Positions 1 through 8,937 of a DNA stretch of 47,183 bases are shown one piece after another. Every line of letters begins with the position of its first letter. Positions within the stretch are counted from its first letter, which is position 1. The DNA lies in assembly GCA_902578175.1 (NCBI GenBank), contig CACHBY010000005.1:1-47183 (forward strand). The letters run 5' to 3'. The notes under the pieces are model-generated. The model searched no databases. It was not told the origin of the DNA and saw nothing but the letters and a program-made list of their open reading frames with translations. The DNA comes from an uncultured Pelagibacteraceae bacterium. Lineage in GTDB: Bacteria; Pseudomonadota; Alphaproteobacteria; Pelagibacterales; Pelagibacteraceae. The position numbers and the translations under genes were made by a program.

Positions 1-591
1 TTTCCAAAAAATGATATTTCCCTTTTGATAATTTGTTTTTAAGTTTCCTTTTAAATATTTAATTTGATCCTTAGTATCTCGAGGAAAAAACTTATTATTG
101 TAATAGTAAAATATTTGTAATAAGGCTGAACAATCTATTCCTCTATAACTTTTTCCACCCCAGATATATTTTATATTCAAAAATTTTTTAAATATTTTAA
201 TGAAGTTTTTTTCTTTGTAATTTATGTTTTTTATATCTTTTTTTTTTACCCATTTATTTTTATCAATTCTGGCATAATTTTTGTTAGTTTCTTTAACTGA
301 CAACTTTGATCCAAGAGATAGAAAAATATTAGTTTTTAAGTTTGGTTTTTTATAGATGATTGCTTTTAAGGTACTTACTTTATAATTAGCCCTAAATTCT
401 TTTGAATAATTTTTATTTTGAATGTACCCAGTATAATTATCAAAATCGGATTTTATTTTTATCCAACTTTTATTTTTAGATAAAATTTTAAATTTTTCTC
501 CATATAATATTTGTGAAGTTACTTCTGAAAATTTAGAAGATTTTTTGTAAACATTGGAAAAACTACCTTTGAAATAAAATCTATTTTGCAC
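1..591 (-). CDS. NlpC/P60 family cell-wall peptidase with SH3-like N-terminal part (partial)
   Basis: This reading frame enters from the AmpG-like gene upstream and runs off the left edge, so only the first 197 residues are visible. A GTG at 589-591 overlaps the end of the upstream gene by 11 bases and is the only start I find that keeps the whole conserved region in frame. Residues about 10-60 and 65-120 look like two bacterial SH3 repeats (for example GEKFKIL, WIKIKSDF, GYIQ). From about 140 the sequence reads YIWGGKSYRGIDCSALLQ, the catalytic-cysteine region of NlpC/P60 (C40) peptidases, with Cys at about 154. The usual motif is DCSG; here it is DCSA. The catalytic His would lie beyond the window. 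Proteins of this type cut peptide stems of peptidoglycan, and the position beside an AmpG-like muropeptide permease fits wall turnover. No clear signal peptide is visible, so export is uncertain. Confidence 0.8.
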   Translation of the reverse strand, partial: MQNRFYFKGSFSNVYKKSSKFSEVTSQILYGEKFKILSKNKSWIKIKSDFDNYTGYIQNKNYSKEFRANYKVSTLKAIIYKKPNLKTNIFLSLGSKLSVKETNKNYARIDKNKWVKKKDIKNINYKEKNFIKIFKKFLNIKYIWGGKSYRGIDCSALLQIFYYYNNKFFPRDTKDQIKYLKGNLKTNYQKGNIIFWK

Positions 592-1957
592 CAATTTTAA
601 TTTTATTTTTAATCATCCAAAGGCATATTAGTGAAGGAATAACCATAATAGTTGTTAATACAAAAAATGTTCCCCAATCTCCGTTCAACCAATCTACCAA
701 AGCTCCTGATGATGATGCTAAAGTTGTTCTTCCAGCAGTTCCTATAGAAGCAAGTAATGCGTATTGTGTTGCTGTATATGTTCGATCGACCAGTAAAGAT
801 ATAAATGCTACAAATGCAACAGTTGCAAAAGCTGCAGTAATATCGTCAGCTATAACTGCTATTGCAAATAATAATTCAGATTTACCCGTCCATGCTAAGG
901 CAGCAAATAATAGATTTGTAATTGCCATTAATCCTCCTGCAAAGAACATAGTTTTTATAGTTCCAGCCCTCATGGCCATTACCCCACCAATTAAAGTAAA
1001 CACAACAGTTGTGATCCATCCTAAACCTTTTGAATAGATTGCTATTTCTCCTTTTGAGAAGCCTATTTCTTTATAAAATACAATCGACATTCTACCCATG
1101 AATGCTTCTCCAATTTTAAATAAAAAGACAAATCCTAAAATTCCTGCAGCTATGGCAAAACCATTTTTTTTAAAAAAGCTAATTATGGGCCCACCAATTG
1201 TTCCAGTTATATATGCAACAAAAGTTGTAATGATATTGCTAGATCCTAGTTTACCTTTAATCAGGTTGTCAGTTTCCTTTTGTTTTGATTGTCTGTCAGT
1301 TTCTATTGGTTCATGAACAAACATTAGGGCAATATTCATTAAGATAATCAGAACACCCAATATTAAAAAAGTTGCTTGCCAATAATCTTTTATACCAAGA
1401 TTTTCAAAGAACTCTGCAGTAAATAAAGCAACTACACCACCTAATTTGTAGCCTGTCCACCAACCAACTACAGCCATAGCGGCACCAGCTGCCATTGATT
1501 TCCCTTCATTTTCATCAATTTGTTCAATTCTTAATGCATCTACCGTTATATCTTGAGTCGCTGATGCTATAGCAATGATTAATCCAACTGTAATTATTAA
1601 TGCTAAATTTTCTGTAGGATTTATAACGCTCCAAAGAAGTAAACTTAATAGAATTACTAATTGCATTAAAACGATCCATCCTCTTCGGTGACCTAATTTT
1701 TTAGTAAGTAATGGAATTTGAATTCTATCTATAATCGGTGCCCAAAGATAATTAAAAGCATAAACTCCAAATATAAGTCCTGCCCATCCAATTGTTGATC
1801 TACTTAATCCCTCTTCTTTCAACCAAAGACTTAAACTACTAGCAATTAAAACCCAAGGAAATCCACTGATAGCACCAAGTAACAAAATCCTTAGCATTCG
1901 AATATCTTTGTAAACTGAAATGGATTCTAACCAGGATGTTTTTTTTATTTCAGACAT
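581..1957 (-). CDS. ampG: AmpG-like MFS permease (muropeptide transporter family)
   Basis: A protein of 458 residues with about 12 hydrophobic segments. It carries family landmarks of AmpG permeases: a first loop followed by FNYLWAPIIDR (about 69-79) and ATQDITVDALRIE (about 133-145). AmpG carries anhydro-muropeptides from periplasm to cytoplasm for peptidoglycan recycling; related PAT-family members can carry other substrates, so the substrate is inferred. I chose the ATG at 1955-1957, two bases after the trkH stop, over an upstream TTG (1972) that would overlap trkH. The downstream NlpC/P60 gene overlaps its end. The amgK-murU pair at 18362-19996 supplies later steps of one muramic acid salvage route, which supports the AmpG reading. 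Confidence 0.75.
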   Translation of the reverse strand: MSEIKKTSWLESISVYKDIRMLRILLLGAISGFPWVLIASSLSLWLKEEGLSRSTIGWAGLIFGVYAFNYLWAPIIDRIQIPLLTKKLGHRRGWIVLMQLVILLSLLLWSVINPTENLALIITVGLIIAIASATQDITVDALRIEQIDENEGKSMAAGAAMAVVGWWTGYKLGGVVALFTAEFFENLGIKDYWQATFLILGVLIILMNIALMFVHEPIETDRQSKQKETDNLIKGKLGSSNIITTFVAYITGTIGGPIISFFKKNGFAIAAGILGFVFLFKIGEAFMGRMSIVFYKEIGFSKGEIAIYSKGLGWITTVVFTLIGGVMAMRAGTIKTMFFAGGLMAITNLLFAALAWTGKSELLFAIAVIADDITAAFATVAFVAFISLLVDRTYTATQYALLASIGTAGRTTLASSSGALVDWLNGDWGTFFVLTTIMVIPSLICLWMIKNKIKIGAK

Positions 1958-1959
1958 AA

Positions 1960-3399
1960 TTAGTTTTTCCAAAATGATGGTAAAAACAATACTAATATTG
2001 CAAATAGCTCAAGTCTACCTAAAATCATGCCAACTGTTAAAATCCATTTAGAAAGGTCTGGTAATGAGGAAAAATCTCCATTTGGGCCAATTATCGGACC
2101 AAGACCAGGTCCAACATTTGAAATAGACGTAGCGGCACCTGAGATAGCAGTAATAAAATCTAAACCAGTTAAAGATAACAATGCAGTTAGAATAAAAAAT
2201 ATTACAATATAAAAGTAAATAAATGAAATAATCGAAGCAATAAATTTTTCATCAACTGCACTTTGATCATACTTAATTACAAATACTCCTTTAGGATAAA
2301 TTATTTTTTTTAATTGGTTTAGAATAAATAGATAAAGAATTTGAATTCTAAATATTTTTACACCACAAGCCGTAGATCCTGCACATCCACCAATAAACAT
2401 TAGCGCAAGAAACAAAGTTATAGGAAAACTGCCCCAGCTGTCAAATTCTGCATTTACATAACCAGTACCGCTCAAGATTGATATAGTATTAAAAAATATT
2501 GATCTTAAACTAAAGTTTTCATAGTTAGAAAATAATAAATAAATAGATAAAATAATAACAGTGAATATTATTATTTTTAAAAAAGTTTTGATTTGAATAT
2601 CATTTAAAAAAATTTTTTTGTTTCCACTTATAAATTTAATGTAAACAATAAATGGAATACTTCCCAATATAATAAAAAACATTGATGAAACTTCAATTGG
2701 CAAACTATTAAAGTAACCAATAGACTCGTTGTAGTTAGAAAAGCCCCCAGTAGCGATTGTAGTCATTGAATGAGTTAAGCTATCAAATTTACTCATACCA
2801 AATATCCAATAAGTGAATGCACAAAGCCCTGTTAATCCTGAGTAAATGTAAATTAATCTAAGTGCTATTTCTTTAGACTTAGGAAGTATTTTTTCCGAAG
2901 AGTCATTACTTGAAATTTTAAATAATTGCATGCCACCAACATTCATTATTGGCATTAAAGTAATCGCCATTACAATTATTCCAATTCCACCTAGCCATTG
3001 TAAAATGGCTCTCCATAAAAGCAGACCCTTAGGTGCGTTCTCTAAATCTGAGATTATTGTAGATCCAGTAGTGGTAATTCCTGACATACTCTCAAAAAAA
3101 GAGTCTGTAATTGAAAGTTCAATACTAGAGAACGCAAAAGGTAAAGATCCAAATATTGCAATACTTATCCAAGATAGGGCAGTTAATAAGAAAGCTTGTT
3201 GTAGATTAAGTTTTTTATCATGATCTAAATTGGATAAAAAAAACAAAGTTCCAAAGATAATAGTTACAATAGATGAACCAAAAAAAGAGGAGTCTATCTC
3301 TGAGTAAAAGAATTGCACTATAATTGGGATGAACATTGATACACCCAATATTATTTGCAAAATTCCCAGTGTAAAAAAAACAGTTTTGTAATTAGACAT
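1960..3399 (-). CDS. trkH: Trk-type potassium uptake protein TrkH
   Basis: A 479-residue integral membrane protein, the usual TrkH length. The four pore-loop repeats typical of the TrkH/KtrB family are visible as Gly-containing filters: SMSGITTTGS (about 104-113), MTTIATGGFSNYN in the second repeat, SILSGTGYVNAEFDSWG in the third and ISNVGPGLGPIIGPNG in the fourth. It would form the K+ conducting subunit in the inner membrane; the nucleotide-binding TrkA partner is not in this window. It is the first gene of a minus-strand run (trkH, AmpG-like, NlpC/P60) with only two bases before the next ATG. It is divergent from lysK across 87 bases. Confidence 0.93.
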   Translation of the reverse strand: MSNYKTVFFTLGILQIILGVSMFIPIIVQFFYSEIDSSFFGSSIVTIIFGTLFFLSNLDHDKKLNLQQAFLLTALSWISIAIFGSLPFAFSSIELSITDSFFESMSGITTTGSTIISDLENAPKGLLLWRAILQWLGGIGIIVMAITLMPIMNVGGMQLFKISSNDSSEKILPKSKEIALRLIYIYSGLTGLCAFTYWIFGMSKFDSLTHSMTTIATGGFSNYNESIGYFNSLPIEVSSMFFIILGSIPFIVYIKFISGNKKIFLNDIQIKTFLKIIIFTVIILSIYLLFSNYENFSLRSIFFNTISILSGTGYVNAEFDSWGSFPITLFLALMFIGGCAGSTACGVKIFRIQILYLFILNQLKKIIYPKGVFVIKYDQSAVDEKFIASIISFIYFYIVIFFILTALLSLTGLDFITAISGAATSISNVGPGLGPIIGPNGDFSSLPDLSKWILTVGMILGRLELFAILVLFLPSFWKN

Positions 3400-3451
3400 T
3401 TTGAAAGAACAATATTTTATGGTAAATAAATTTCAACTCTATAAGAATTAA

Positions 3452-3457
3452 TATAAT
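3452..3457 (+). promoter_or_regulatory. Candidate -10 element for lysK
   Basis: An exact TATAAT lies 29 bases before the lysK ATG in the 87-base gap between trkH and lysK. No good -35 hexamer is present at 17 bases (AATTTC at 3429-3434). In such AT-rich DNA a chance match is possible. Confidence 0.35.
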
Positions 3458-3486
3458 CACTACTTTAAGGTTAAAAAGAGCAATTC

Positions 3487-5049
3487 ATGATTAAAAAAGA
3501 TGTCCTAGAAAAGACAAGTGCTTGGCCTTTTGTTGAAGCTAAAAAAATGCTTCGTGAAAGAAAAGCTTTTATAGAAAAAAAAGGCAAGATTACTCTCCAA
3601 ACTGGATATGGTCCAAGTGGACTGCCTCATATAGGAACTTTTGGAGAGGTTGCGCGAACTTCAATGATGGTTAATGCACTTAATCAACTCACAGATTTAC
3701 CAAAAGAAATCATTACATTTTCTGATGACATGGATGGCTTGAGAAAAGTCCCAGATAATGTTCCTAATCAAGAATTGTTGCAACAAAATCTTCACAAACC
3801 TTTAACACAAGTACCTGATCCTTTTCAAAAATTTAATAGTTTTGGAGAACATAATAATGAAATGTTGAAGGATTTTTTAAACAGTTTTAATTTTAAATAT
3901 AATTTTAAAAGTTCTACATCTTTGTACAAGTCAGGATTTTTTAATCCTACTTTGAAAATCATTTTAGAAAATTATGAAGGAATAATGAATATAATTTTAC
4001 CCACACTTGGTAAAGAGAGACAAAAAACATACAGTCCTTTTTTACCTTTATGCCCTGACACTGGTCATGTTTTGGAGATACCTGTTATAGAAATTGATCA
4101 ATCTAATTCTAAAATAATATTTGATAATAAAGGTAAAAAATTAGAGAGTAGTATTTTAGACGGTAATTGTAAATTACAGTGGAAAGTAGATTGGGCAATG
4201 AGATGGTTTGCCTTAGATATTGATTTTGAAATGTATGGTAAGGACTTGATTGAAAGTGCAATTTTATCTACAAAAATTATTAATTTATTGGGTAAAAAGA
4301 GTCCATCAGGATTTGCATATGAACTTTTTCTAGATGAAAAGGGTGAGAAAATTTCAAAATCTAAAGGCAATGGAATAACTATTGATCAATGGTTGAAGTA
4401 TGCTTCGCCAGAAAGTTTATCTTTATATATGTATCAAAATCCAAAAAGAGCGAAAAAACTTTATAAAGAAATAGTTCCAAAAGCAGTAGATGAATATTTA
4501 GACAACATTGAAAAATCTAAAAAGCAGACTGAGCAACAATTAGTAATGAATCCAGTATGGCATGTACACAATGGAAGTGTTCCAAAAGAAGATATGATTA
4601 TGAGTTTTTCAATGTTATTGAATTTAGTAGAAACAAGTAATGCAGATAGTAAAGATTTGTTATGGAAATTTGTAAAGAAATACAAATCTAATATTCAAGA
4701 AACTAATTTTCCTATTTTCGATGGATTAGTAAGCTACGCAATTAAATATTTTAATGATGTAATTAAATCTCAAAAAAAATACAAAACACCTTCTGAAAGT
4801 GAAAAAAAAGCTCTTGAGGCTTTAATTAAAACTTTAGAAAAATGCAATGATCAAATGCCACCAGAGGAAATTCAAACTTTGATTTATTCAACTGGAAAAG
4901 AAAATGGTTATGCTGAAAATTTAAGGGACTGGTTTAAACTTATTTATGAGGTGGTTTTTGGTGATGAAAATGGACCAAGAATGGGATTTTTTATAAGTTT
5001 TTTTGGTGTTAATGAAACAAAAGACCTTATAATGAGTAAACTCAAATAA
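3487..5049 (+). CDS. lysK: Lysine--tRNA ligase, class I
   Basis: A 520-residue class I lysyl-tRNA synthetase that charges tRNA-Lys. The class I signatures are present: a HIGH-like motif in GPSGLPHIGTFGE (His about 48) and a KMSKS-like motif KISKS at about 288-292, with the lysine-specific region FSDDMDGLRKVPDN (about 78-91). This is the archaeal-type, class I enzyme, unrelated in fold to the class II LysS of most bacteria; class I LysRS is known in many Alphaproteobacteria. It starts with ATG behind a weak AAGAG. Its TAA stop shares one base with the pyrD ATG (TAATG), so the two genes are probably translationally coupled. Confidence 0.95.
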   Translation: MIKKDVLEKTSAWPFVEAKKMLRERKAFIEKKGKITLQTGYGPSGLPHIGTFGEVARTSMMVNALNQLTDLPKEIITFSDDMDGLRKVPDNVPNQELLQQNLHKPLTQVPDPFQKFNSFGEHNNEMLKDFLNSFNFKYNFKSSTSLYKSGFFNPTLKIILENYEGIMNIILPTLGKERQKTYSPFLPLCPDTGHVLEIPVIEIDQSNSKIIFDNKGKKLESSILDGNCKLQWKVDWAMRWFALDIDFEMYGKDLIESAILSTKIINLLGKKSPSGFAYELFLDEKGEKISKSKGNGITIDQWLKYASPESLSLYMYQNPKRAKKLYKEIVPKAVDEYLDNIEKSKKQTEQQLVMNPVWHVHNGSVPKEDMIMSFSMLLNLVETSNADSKDLLWKFVKKYKSNIQETNFPIFDGLVSYAIKYFNDVIKSQKKYKTPSESEKKALEALIKTLEKCNDQMPPEEIQTLIYSTGKENGYAENLRDWFKLIYEVVFGDENGPRMGFFISFFGVNETKDLIMSKLK

Positions 5050-6101
5050 TGTATTCAAATTTAAGATCTTTAATTTTCAAATTAGATCCAGAAAAAGCCC
5101 ATACTTTAGCAATTCAATCTTTAAAATTTAATTTAGTATCAAACGTATTTGATGAAAATAAAAATGATCCGATTTTTAAAACACAAATATTTGGAAAAGA
5201 ATTAAGCAATCCTATAGGAATAGCAGCTGGTTTTGATAAAAATGCAGAAGTTTATAATCCTTTGTTTAAATTGGGATTTGGTTTTGTTGAAGTTGGAACT
5301 GTTACTCCTTTGAAGCAATATGGTAATGAAAAGCCAAGAGTATTTAGATTAGTAGAGGATCAAGCATTAATTAATAGATTGGGTTTCAATAATCAAGGAT
5401 CAGAAACTATTTTAAACAGAATAAAATCAAATAAAAAAATTGGAATACTTGGAGTAAATGTTGGACCAAATAAAGACTCTGATAATCGATTGAATGATTA
5501 TTTAATAGGATTAGAAAAATTTTATGAAGTTGCTGATTATATTACAATTAATATTTCTTCTCCAAATACTGAAAATTTAAGAAATTTTCATGATGAAAAT
5601 AAATTAAAAGAATTATTAAGTTCAATTAAAGATAAGAAAAATGAACTGAAAACTAATATTTCAATTGTAGTTAAAATTTCTCCAGATATTGATTTAAAGC
5701 AAATTGAATTAATATCTGAGATCCTTTTAGAAAATGAAATATCTGCAATAATTATTTCTAATACATCAGATAGTACTAGAGATGATTTAAAAAATATTCA
5801 ACGACACCAAAAAGGAGGCTTGTCAGGAAAGCCAATTGAGCAAAAATCAAATTTACTTATTAATCAATTCTTTAAATTGCTAAATGGTAGAATTAAAATA
5901 ATTGGAGTAGGAGGTATTGACTCAGGAAAGTCTGCACATGATAAATTTTTGTCAGGGGCAGATTATATTCAGTTATATACTGGGATGGTATTTCAAGGAC
6001 CAAACATTGCTGCAAACATTAAAAAGGACCTAAAAGAATTACTTCTTAGAGATGGAGTGAAAAATATTTCAGAAATCGTTGGAAATAAAACTCTTTCTTA
6101 A
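5049..6101 (+). CDS. pyrD: Dihydroorotate dehydrogenase (quinone), class 2
   Basis: A 350-residue class 2 enzyme that oxidises dihydroorotate to orotate in pyrimidine synthesis and passes electrons to the quinone pool. The N-terminal helix region ([21 protein letters not shown]) is the membrane-associating extension that separates class 2 from class 1. FMN-barrel landmarks are [17 protein letters not shown] (about 55-71), [13 protein letters not shown] with the class 2 catalytic Ser, VVKISPD, and the phosphate-binding [10 protein letters not shown] near the end. It is coupled to lysK by a one-base overlap. The next gene, rpmB, starts 52 bases after its stop. Confidence 0.96.
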   Translation: MYSNLRSLIFKLDPEKAHTLAIQSLKFNLVSNVFDENKNDPIFKTQIFGKELSNPIGIAAGFDKNAEVYNPLFKLGFGFVEVGTVTPLKQYGNEKPRVFRLVEDQALINRLGFNNQGSETILNRIKSNKKIGILGVNVGPNKDSDNRLNDYLIGLEKFYEVADYITINISSPNTENLRNFHDENKLKELLSSIKDKKNELKTNISIVVKISPDIDLKQIELISEILLENEISAIIISNTSDSTRDDLKNIQRHQKGGLSGKPIEQKSNLLINQFFKLLNGRIKIIGVGGIDSGKSAHDKFLSGADYIQLYTGMVFQGPNIAANIKKDLKELLLRDGVKNISEIVGNKTLS

Positions 6102-6153
6102 TTTTAATAAACTTGACGCCTTTAATATCTCCCCTTATATAGGCAGTAAAATT

Positions 6154-6465
6154 ATGTCAAAAAAATGCGAACTAACCGGTAAAATTCCTATGAAAGGTCA
6201 TAATGTTAGTCATGCTAACAATAAGACTAAAAGAAGATTTTTACCTAATTTAAAAAAGGTAAAATTTACAAGTGAGCTTGCTGGAAGAAGTTTGAAACTA
6301 ACAGTTAGCAATTCAGGAGTAAGATCAGTTGATAAAAAAGGAAGTTTTGACGAGTTCTTAAAAACTGTAAAAAATAAAAATATATCTCCAAGATTAAAAA
6401 AACTTAAAAAAGTTATTTTATTAAAATCACCATATAAAAAAAAGCTAGAAGCTAAATCTGCTTAA
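6154..6465 (+). CDS. rpmB: 50S ribosomal protein L28
   Basis: A 103-residue basic protein beginning [20 protein letters not shown], which is the standard L28 N-terminus (a Cys, then GK and [19 protein letters not shown]). It is a structural part of the large ribosomal subunit. The open frame extends upstream into pyrD, but the ATG at 6154 matches the family start and leaves a 52-base spacer. The C-terminal part is Lys-rich, as is normal. It overlaps the following transporter start by one base (TAATG), which is an unusual partner for a ribosomal protein gene. Confidence 0.96.
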   Translation: MSKKCELTGKIPMKGHNVSHANNKTKRRFLPNLKKVKFTSELAGRSLKLTVSNSGVRSVDKKGSFDEFLKTVKNKNISPRLKKLKKVILLKSPYKKKLEAKSA

Positions 6466-7019
6466 TGAATAAATTTTTTATAAGCCTATCCTTAATGATG
6501 GGTGTGGTTGTTTTATCCTCAAACTATCTTGTTCAATTTCCAATAAATTATTATGGATTAAATGAAATTCTTACTTATGGAGCTTTTAGTTATCCTGTAG
6601 CTTTTTTGATAACCGATTTAGCAAATAGATCTTATGGAAAAATAATCGCAAGAAAAATAGTTTATTTTGGTTTTTTTATAGGGATTATTTTTACTCTATT
6701 TTTTTCAACAAACTTCGAAGATTTAATCTCTATAAGAATTGCAATTGGATCAGGAATCGCTTTCCTTACAGCCCAATTGCTCGATATTCAAATATTTGAT
6801 CGTCTAAGAAAAAAACAGTGGTTTGTTGCACCACTAACTTCATCATTAATTGGTTCAACTATTGATACTTTTTTATTTTTCTCAATATCATTCTATGGCA
6901 CAGGAGTTCCTTGGGTAACTTTGTCTTTAGGTGATTTGGGTGTTAAAATACTAGTAGCAATAATAATGTTAATACCATTTAGAATTCTATTAAAAATATT
7001 TAAGCCAATTAAAGTTTAA
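6465..7019 (+). CDS. yhhQ: Queuosine precursor transporter (YhhQ/VUT family)
   Basis: A 184-residue membrane protein with about six hydrophobic segments. Family features include SYPVAFLITDLANRSYGKIIARKIV (about 42-66), LTAQLLDIQIFDRLRKKQWFVAPLTSS in the middle, and a conserved stretch around STIDTFLFFSISFYG. YhhQ proteins import queuosine precursors such as preQ0/preQ1; the older VUT label means vitamin uptake transporter. The substrate here is inferred from family. It follows rpmB with a one-base overlap. Its stop shares the four-base TTAA with the stop of the convergent ureohydrolase gene. Confidence 0.85.
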   Translation: MNKFFISLSLMMGVVVLSSNYLVQFPINYYGLNEILTYGAFSYPVAFLITDLANRSYGKIIARKIVYFGFFIGIIFTLFFSTNFEDLISIRIAIGSGIAFLTAQLLDIQIFDRLRKKQWFVAPLTSSLIGSTIDTFLFFSISFYGTGVPWVTLSLGDLGVKILVAIIMLIPFRILLKIFKPIKV

Positions 7020-7891
7020 TATAAAAATTTATAAGATAAAATTTTATAAGCTAATTTAGCAACAAGAAAATTATAGGAGTTAAATCCTTTAATTGGAGAA
7101 AGTTCATTAATATCAGCTCCAACTATATTTGAATTTTTTGCAGCAATTCTAATTATCTCTAATGTTTCATCCCACAATAATCCACCTGGTTCAGGTGTTC
7201 CAGTAGCTGGCATAATACTTGAATCTAATCCGTCTACATCAAACGTTAAGTAAACAGTCTTATTTTTTATTAATTTTTTAAATTTATTTAAATTCCATTT
7301 TTTTTTATCTTTTGCCCAGAAAATATCAATTCTATTTGAATTTTTTTTCAAATATGGAATTTCACTTTCTGATATATTTCTTATTCCAAAAGAAATTAAA
7401 GATACATTTTTATAATCTAAACATCTTCTTATTGCTGATGCATGTGAAAATTTTTCACCGTTATAACTTTGACGTAAATCTGCGTGAGCATCAAAATGTA
7501 AAAGACAAATATTTTTATATTTTTTTGTAAAAGGAACAATACATCCAGGTGTAATTGAATGTTCACCACCAAAAGTCATTGGAAATAGTTTTTTATCTAA
7601 AATTTCCCCATTTATTCTAGAAATTTTATTTAATGCTACTTTAATATTTTTATCTATTTTAAATGGTTTTAATGTCTTGATACCTATTTTTTTGTAAGGT
7701 TCACAATTTAATTCCTCATCATAAAGCTCAACTTGGTGAGAAGCTTTGATAATTTCTTTCGGTCCATTTTTTGTGCCACCGCCATAACTAACTGTTTTTT
7801 CAAGTCCAAATGGAACAACTACTACTTTTTCTTTGAAGTTGAATTTATTATCAATTCCTAAGAAACCATGTTTGTTTGATAAATATTTCAA
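7016..7891 (-). CDS. speB: Ureohydrolase of the agmatinase/arginase family
   Basis: A 291-residue ureohydrolase. Metal-binding motifs are intact: GGEHS (about 108-112), FDAHADLR (about 133-140) and FDVDGLDSS (about 217-225), followed by GTPEPGGL. Family members remove urea from guanidino compounds using two Mn ions. It lies two bases behind the deoxyhypusine-synthase-like gene and is the third gene of the decarboxylase operon, so a polyamine substrate such as agmatine is the natural guess. However, no arginine decarboxylase is in the window, and ornithine decarboxylase would make putrescine directly. Alternatives are guanidinobutyrase or a longer guanidino-polyamine, so the gene symbol is provisional. 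Confidence 0.85.
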   Translation of the reverse strand: MKYLSNKHGFLGIDNKFNFKEKVVVVPFGLEKTVSYGGGTKNGPKEIIKASHQVELYDEELNCEPYKKIGIKTLKPFKIDKNIKVALNKISRINGEILDKKLFPMTFGGEHSITPGCIVPFTKKYKNICLLHFDAHADLRQSYNGEKFSHASAIRRCLDYKNVSLISFGIRNISESEIPYLKKNSNRIDIFWAKDKKKWNLNKFKKLIKNKTVYLTFDVDGLDSSIMPATGTPEPGGLLWDETLEIIRIAAKNSNIVGADINELSPIKGFNSYNFLVAKLAYKILSYKFLY

Positions 7892-7893
7892 TT

Positions 7894-8937
7894 TTATATA
7901 AATATTTTTGAGAAGTTTTTTCGTTCTCTATTTTTCCATTCACCTTTATGGTAAGCATCACTAGCTATTAGTGGTAATACACTTGTTGCTTCAGCAAATA
8001 CCATTTGTTCTTTTGTAATATCCACCTTACCCCAAGAACTAGCTTCTTTTAAAGTAGAGCTACTGCACGCACCATCTCTACTATCAGCAACTGTAATTTG
8101 CACCGCATATTTGTGCATATCTACATTTTTGCCAAGAAGCTCTGCACAAATAACGGTATCTTGAATAAAATTTTTAGGAACTCCTCCACCAATCATAAAT
8201 AAACCAGAACCTTTTGATTTAATTTTAATTTCTGTAAGTTCTCTAAATTCTCTAACAGAGTCTATGGTCATATGTTTTTTAGGATTTTTTTCTTGATGCA
8301 TTACAAGACCAAAGCCTGCACTTGAGTCTGTGAAAGCAGGACAAAATATAGGAACATTATTATCGTAGGCCGTTTCAATTAAAGAGTCTTTCTTTTTTGA
8401 ATTTTTCTTTAAATATTTCCCCATTTCAAAAATAAATTCTCTTGATGTATAACTTCTTGGTTCTAAAGTATCCGCTATCTGACAAATAATTTTATCACAC
8501 ATTTGAAGCTCTTCTTCATCAATATAAGTGTCGTAAATTCTATCTATATAATTATCTCTTAATTCAGTATCATCTTGAAATTGAGATCCCTGATAATGTT
8601 TAAATCCAAGTGCTTCAAAAAAATCCATGTCCACAATTGATGCTCCTGTTGCTACAATTGCATCAACCATATTGTATTTAACAAGATCTTTATAAATATT
8701 CATACACCCTGCTGCAGATGTTGATCCTGCTAAAGTAAGAAAGATTGTGCATTCTTTATCTTTAAGCATTTCGTTGTAAATGTTTGCTGCATTTGCAGTT
8801 TCTCTAGATACAAATGACATTTTTTCCATTGAGGAAATAATTGTTCTAGAGTCAAATGAAGTAATGTCTATATGTTCAACAGGATTTTTTAGAAAATCTC
8901 TTTTACTATTATGTCCTGGATTTTTTTGGTCTGACAT
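7894..8937 (-). CDS. Deoxyhypusine synthase-like protein (probable homospermidine/polyamine-forming enzyme)
   Basis: A 347-residue member of the deoxyhypusine synthase family. The NAD-binding and catalytic parts are recognisable: FLTLAGSTSAAGC (about 66-78), VATGASIVDMDF (about 95-106), IGGGVPKN (about 259-266), and SSWGKV near the end, with Lys at about 304 at the place of the catalytic lysine. Bacteria lack eIF5A, the eukaryotic substrate, so this enzyme presumably transfers the aminobutyl group of a polyamine to putrescine or another amine, giving homospermidine. That role is known for some bacterial relatives and is inferred here. It overlaps the decarboxylase stop by one base (TAATG) and is followed two bases later by the ureohydrolase. 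Confidence 0.85.
   Translation of the reverse strand: MSDQKNPGHNSKRDFLKNPVEHIDITSFDSRTIISSMEKMSFVSRETANAANIYNEMLKDKECTIFLTLAGSTSAAGCMNIYKDLVKYNMVDAIVATGASIVDMDFFEALGFKHYQGSQFQDDTELRDNYIDRIYDTYIDEEELQMCDKIICQIADTLEPRSYTSREFIFEMGKYLKKNSKKKDSLIETAYDNNVPIFCPAFTDSSAGFGLVMHQEKNPKKHMTIDSVREFRELTEIKIKSKGSGLFMIGGGVPKNFIQDTVICAELLGKNVDMHKYAVQITVADSRDGACSSSTLKEASSWGKVDITKEQMVFAEATSVLPLIASDAYHKGEWKNRERKNFSKIFI

Noticed and set aside
550..591. Possible frameshift at the start of the NlpC/P60 gene
   Set aside because: A first reading of the T-run seemed one base short. Recounting (five A at 558-562 on the plus strand) shows one continuous frame from the GTG at 591.
1958..1972. TTG start for the AmpG-like gene
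   Set aside because: It would overlap trkH; the ATG at 1957 follows the trkH stop by two bases and begins with a normal cytoplasmic N-terminus.
6079..6153. Longer N-terminus for L28
   Set aside because: The extra 25 residues lie over the end of pyrD and its spacer and have no counterpart in L28; the family start is the ATG at 6154.
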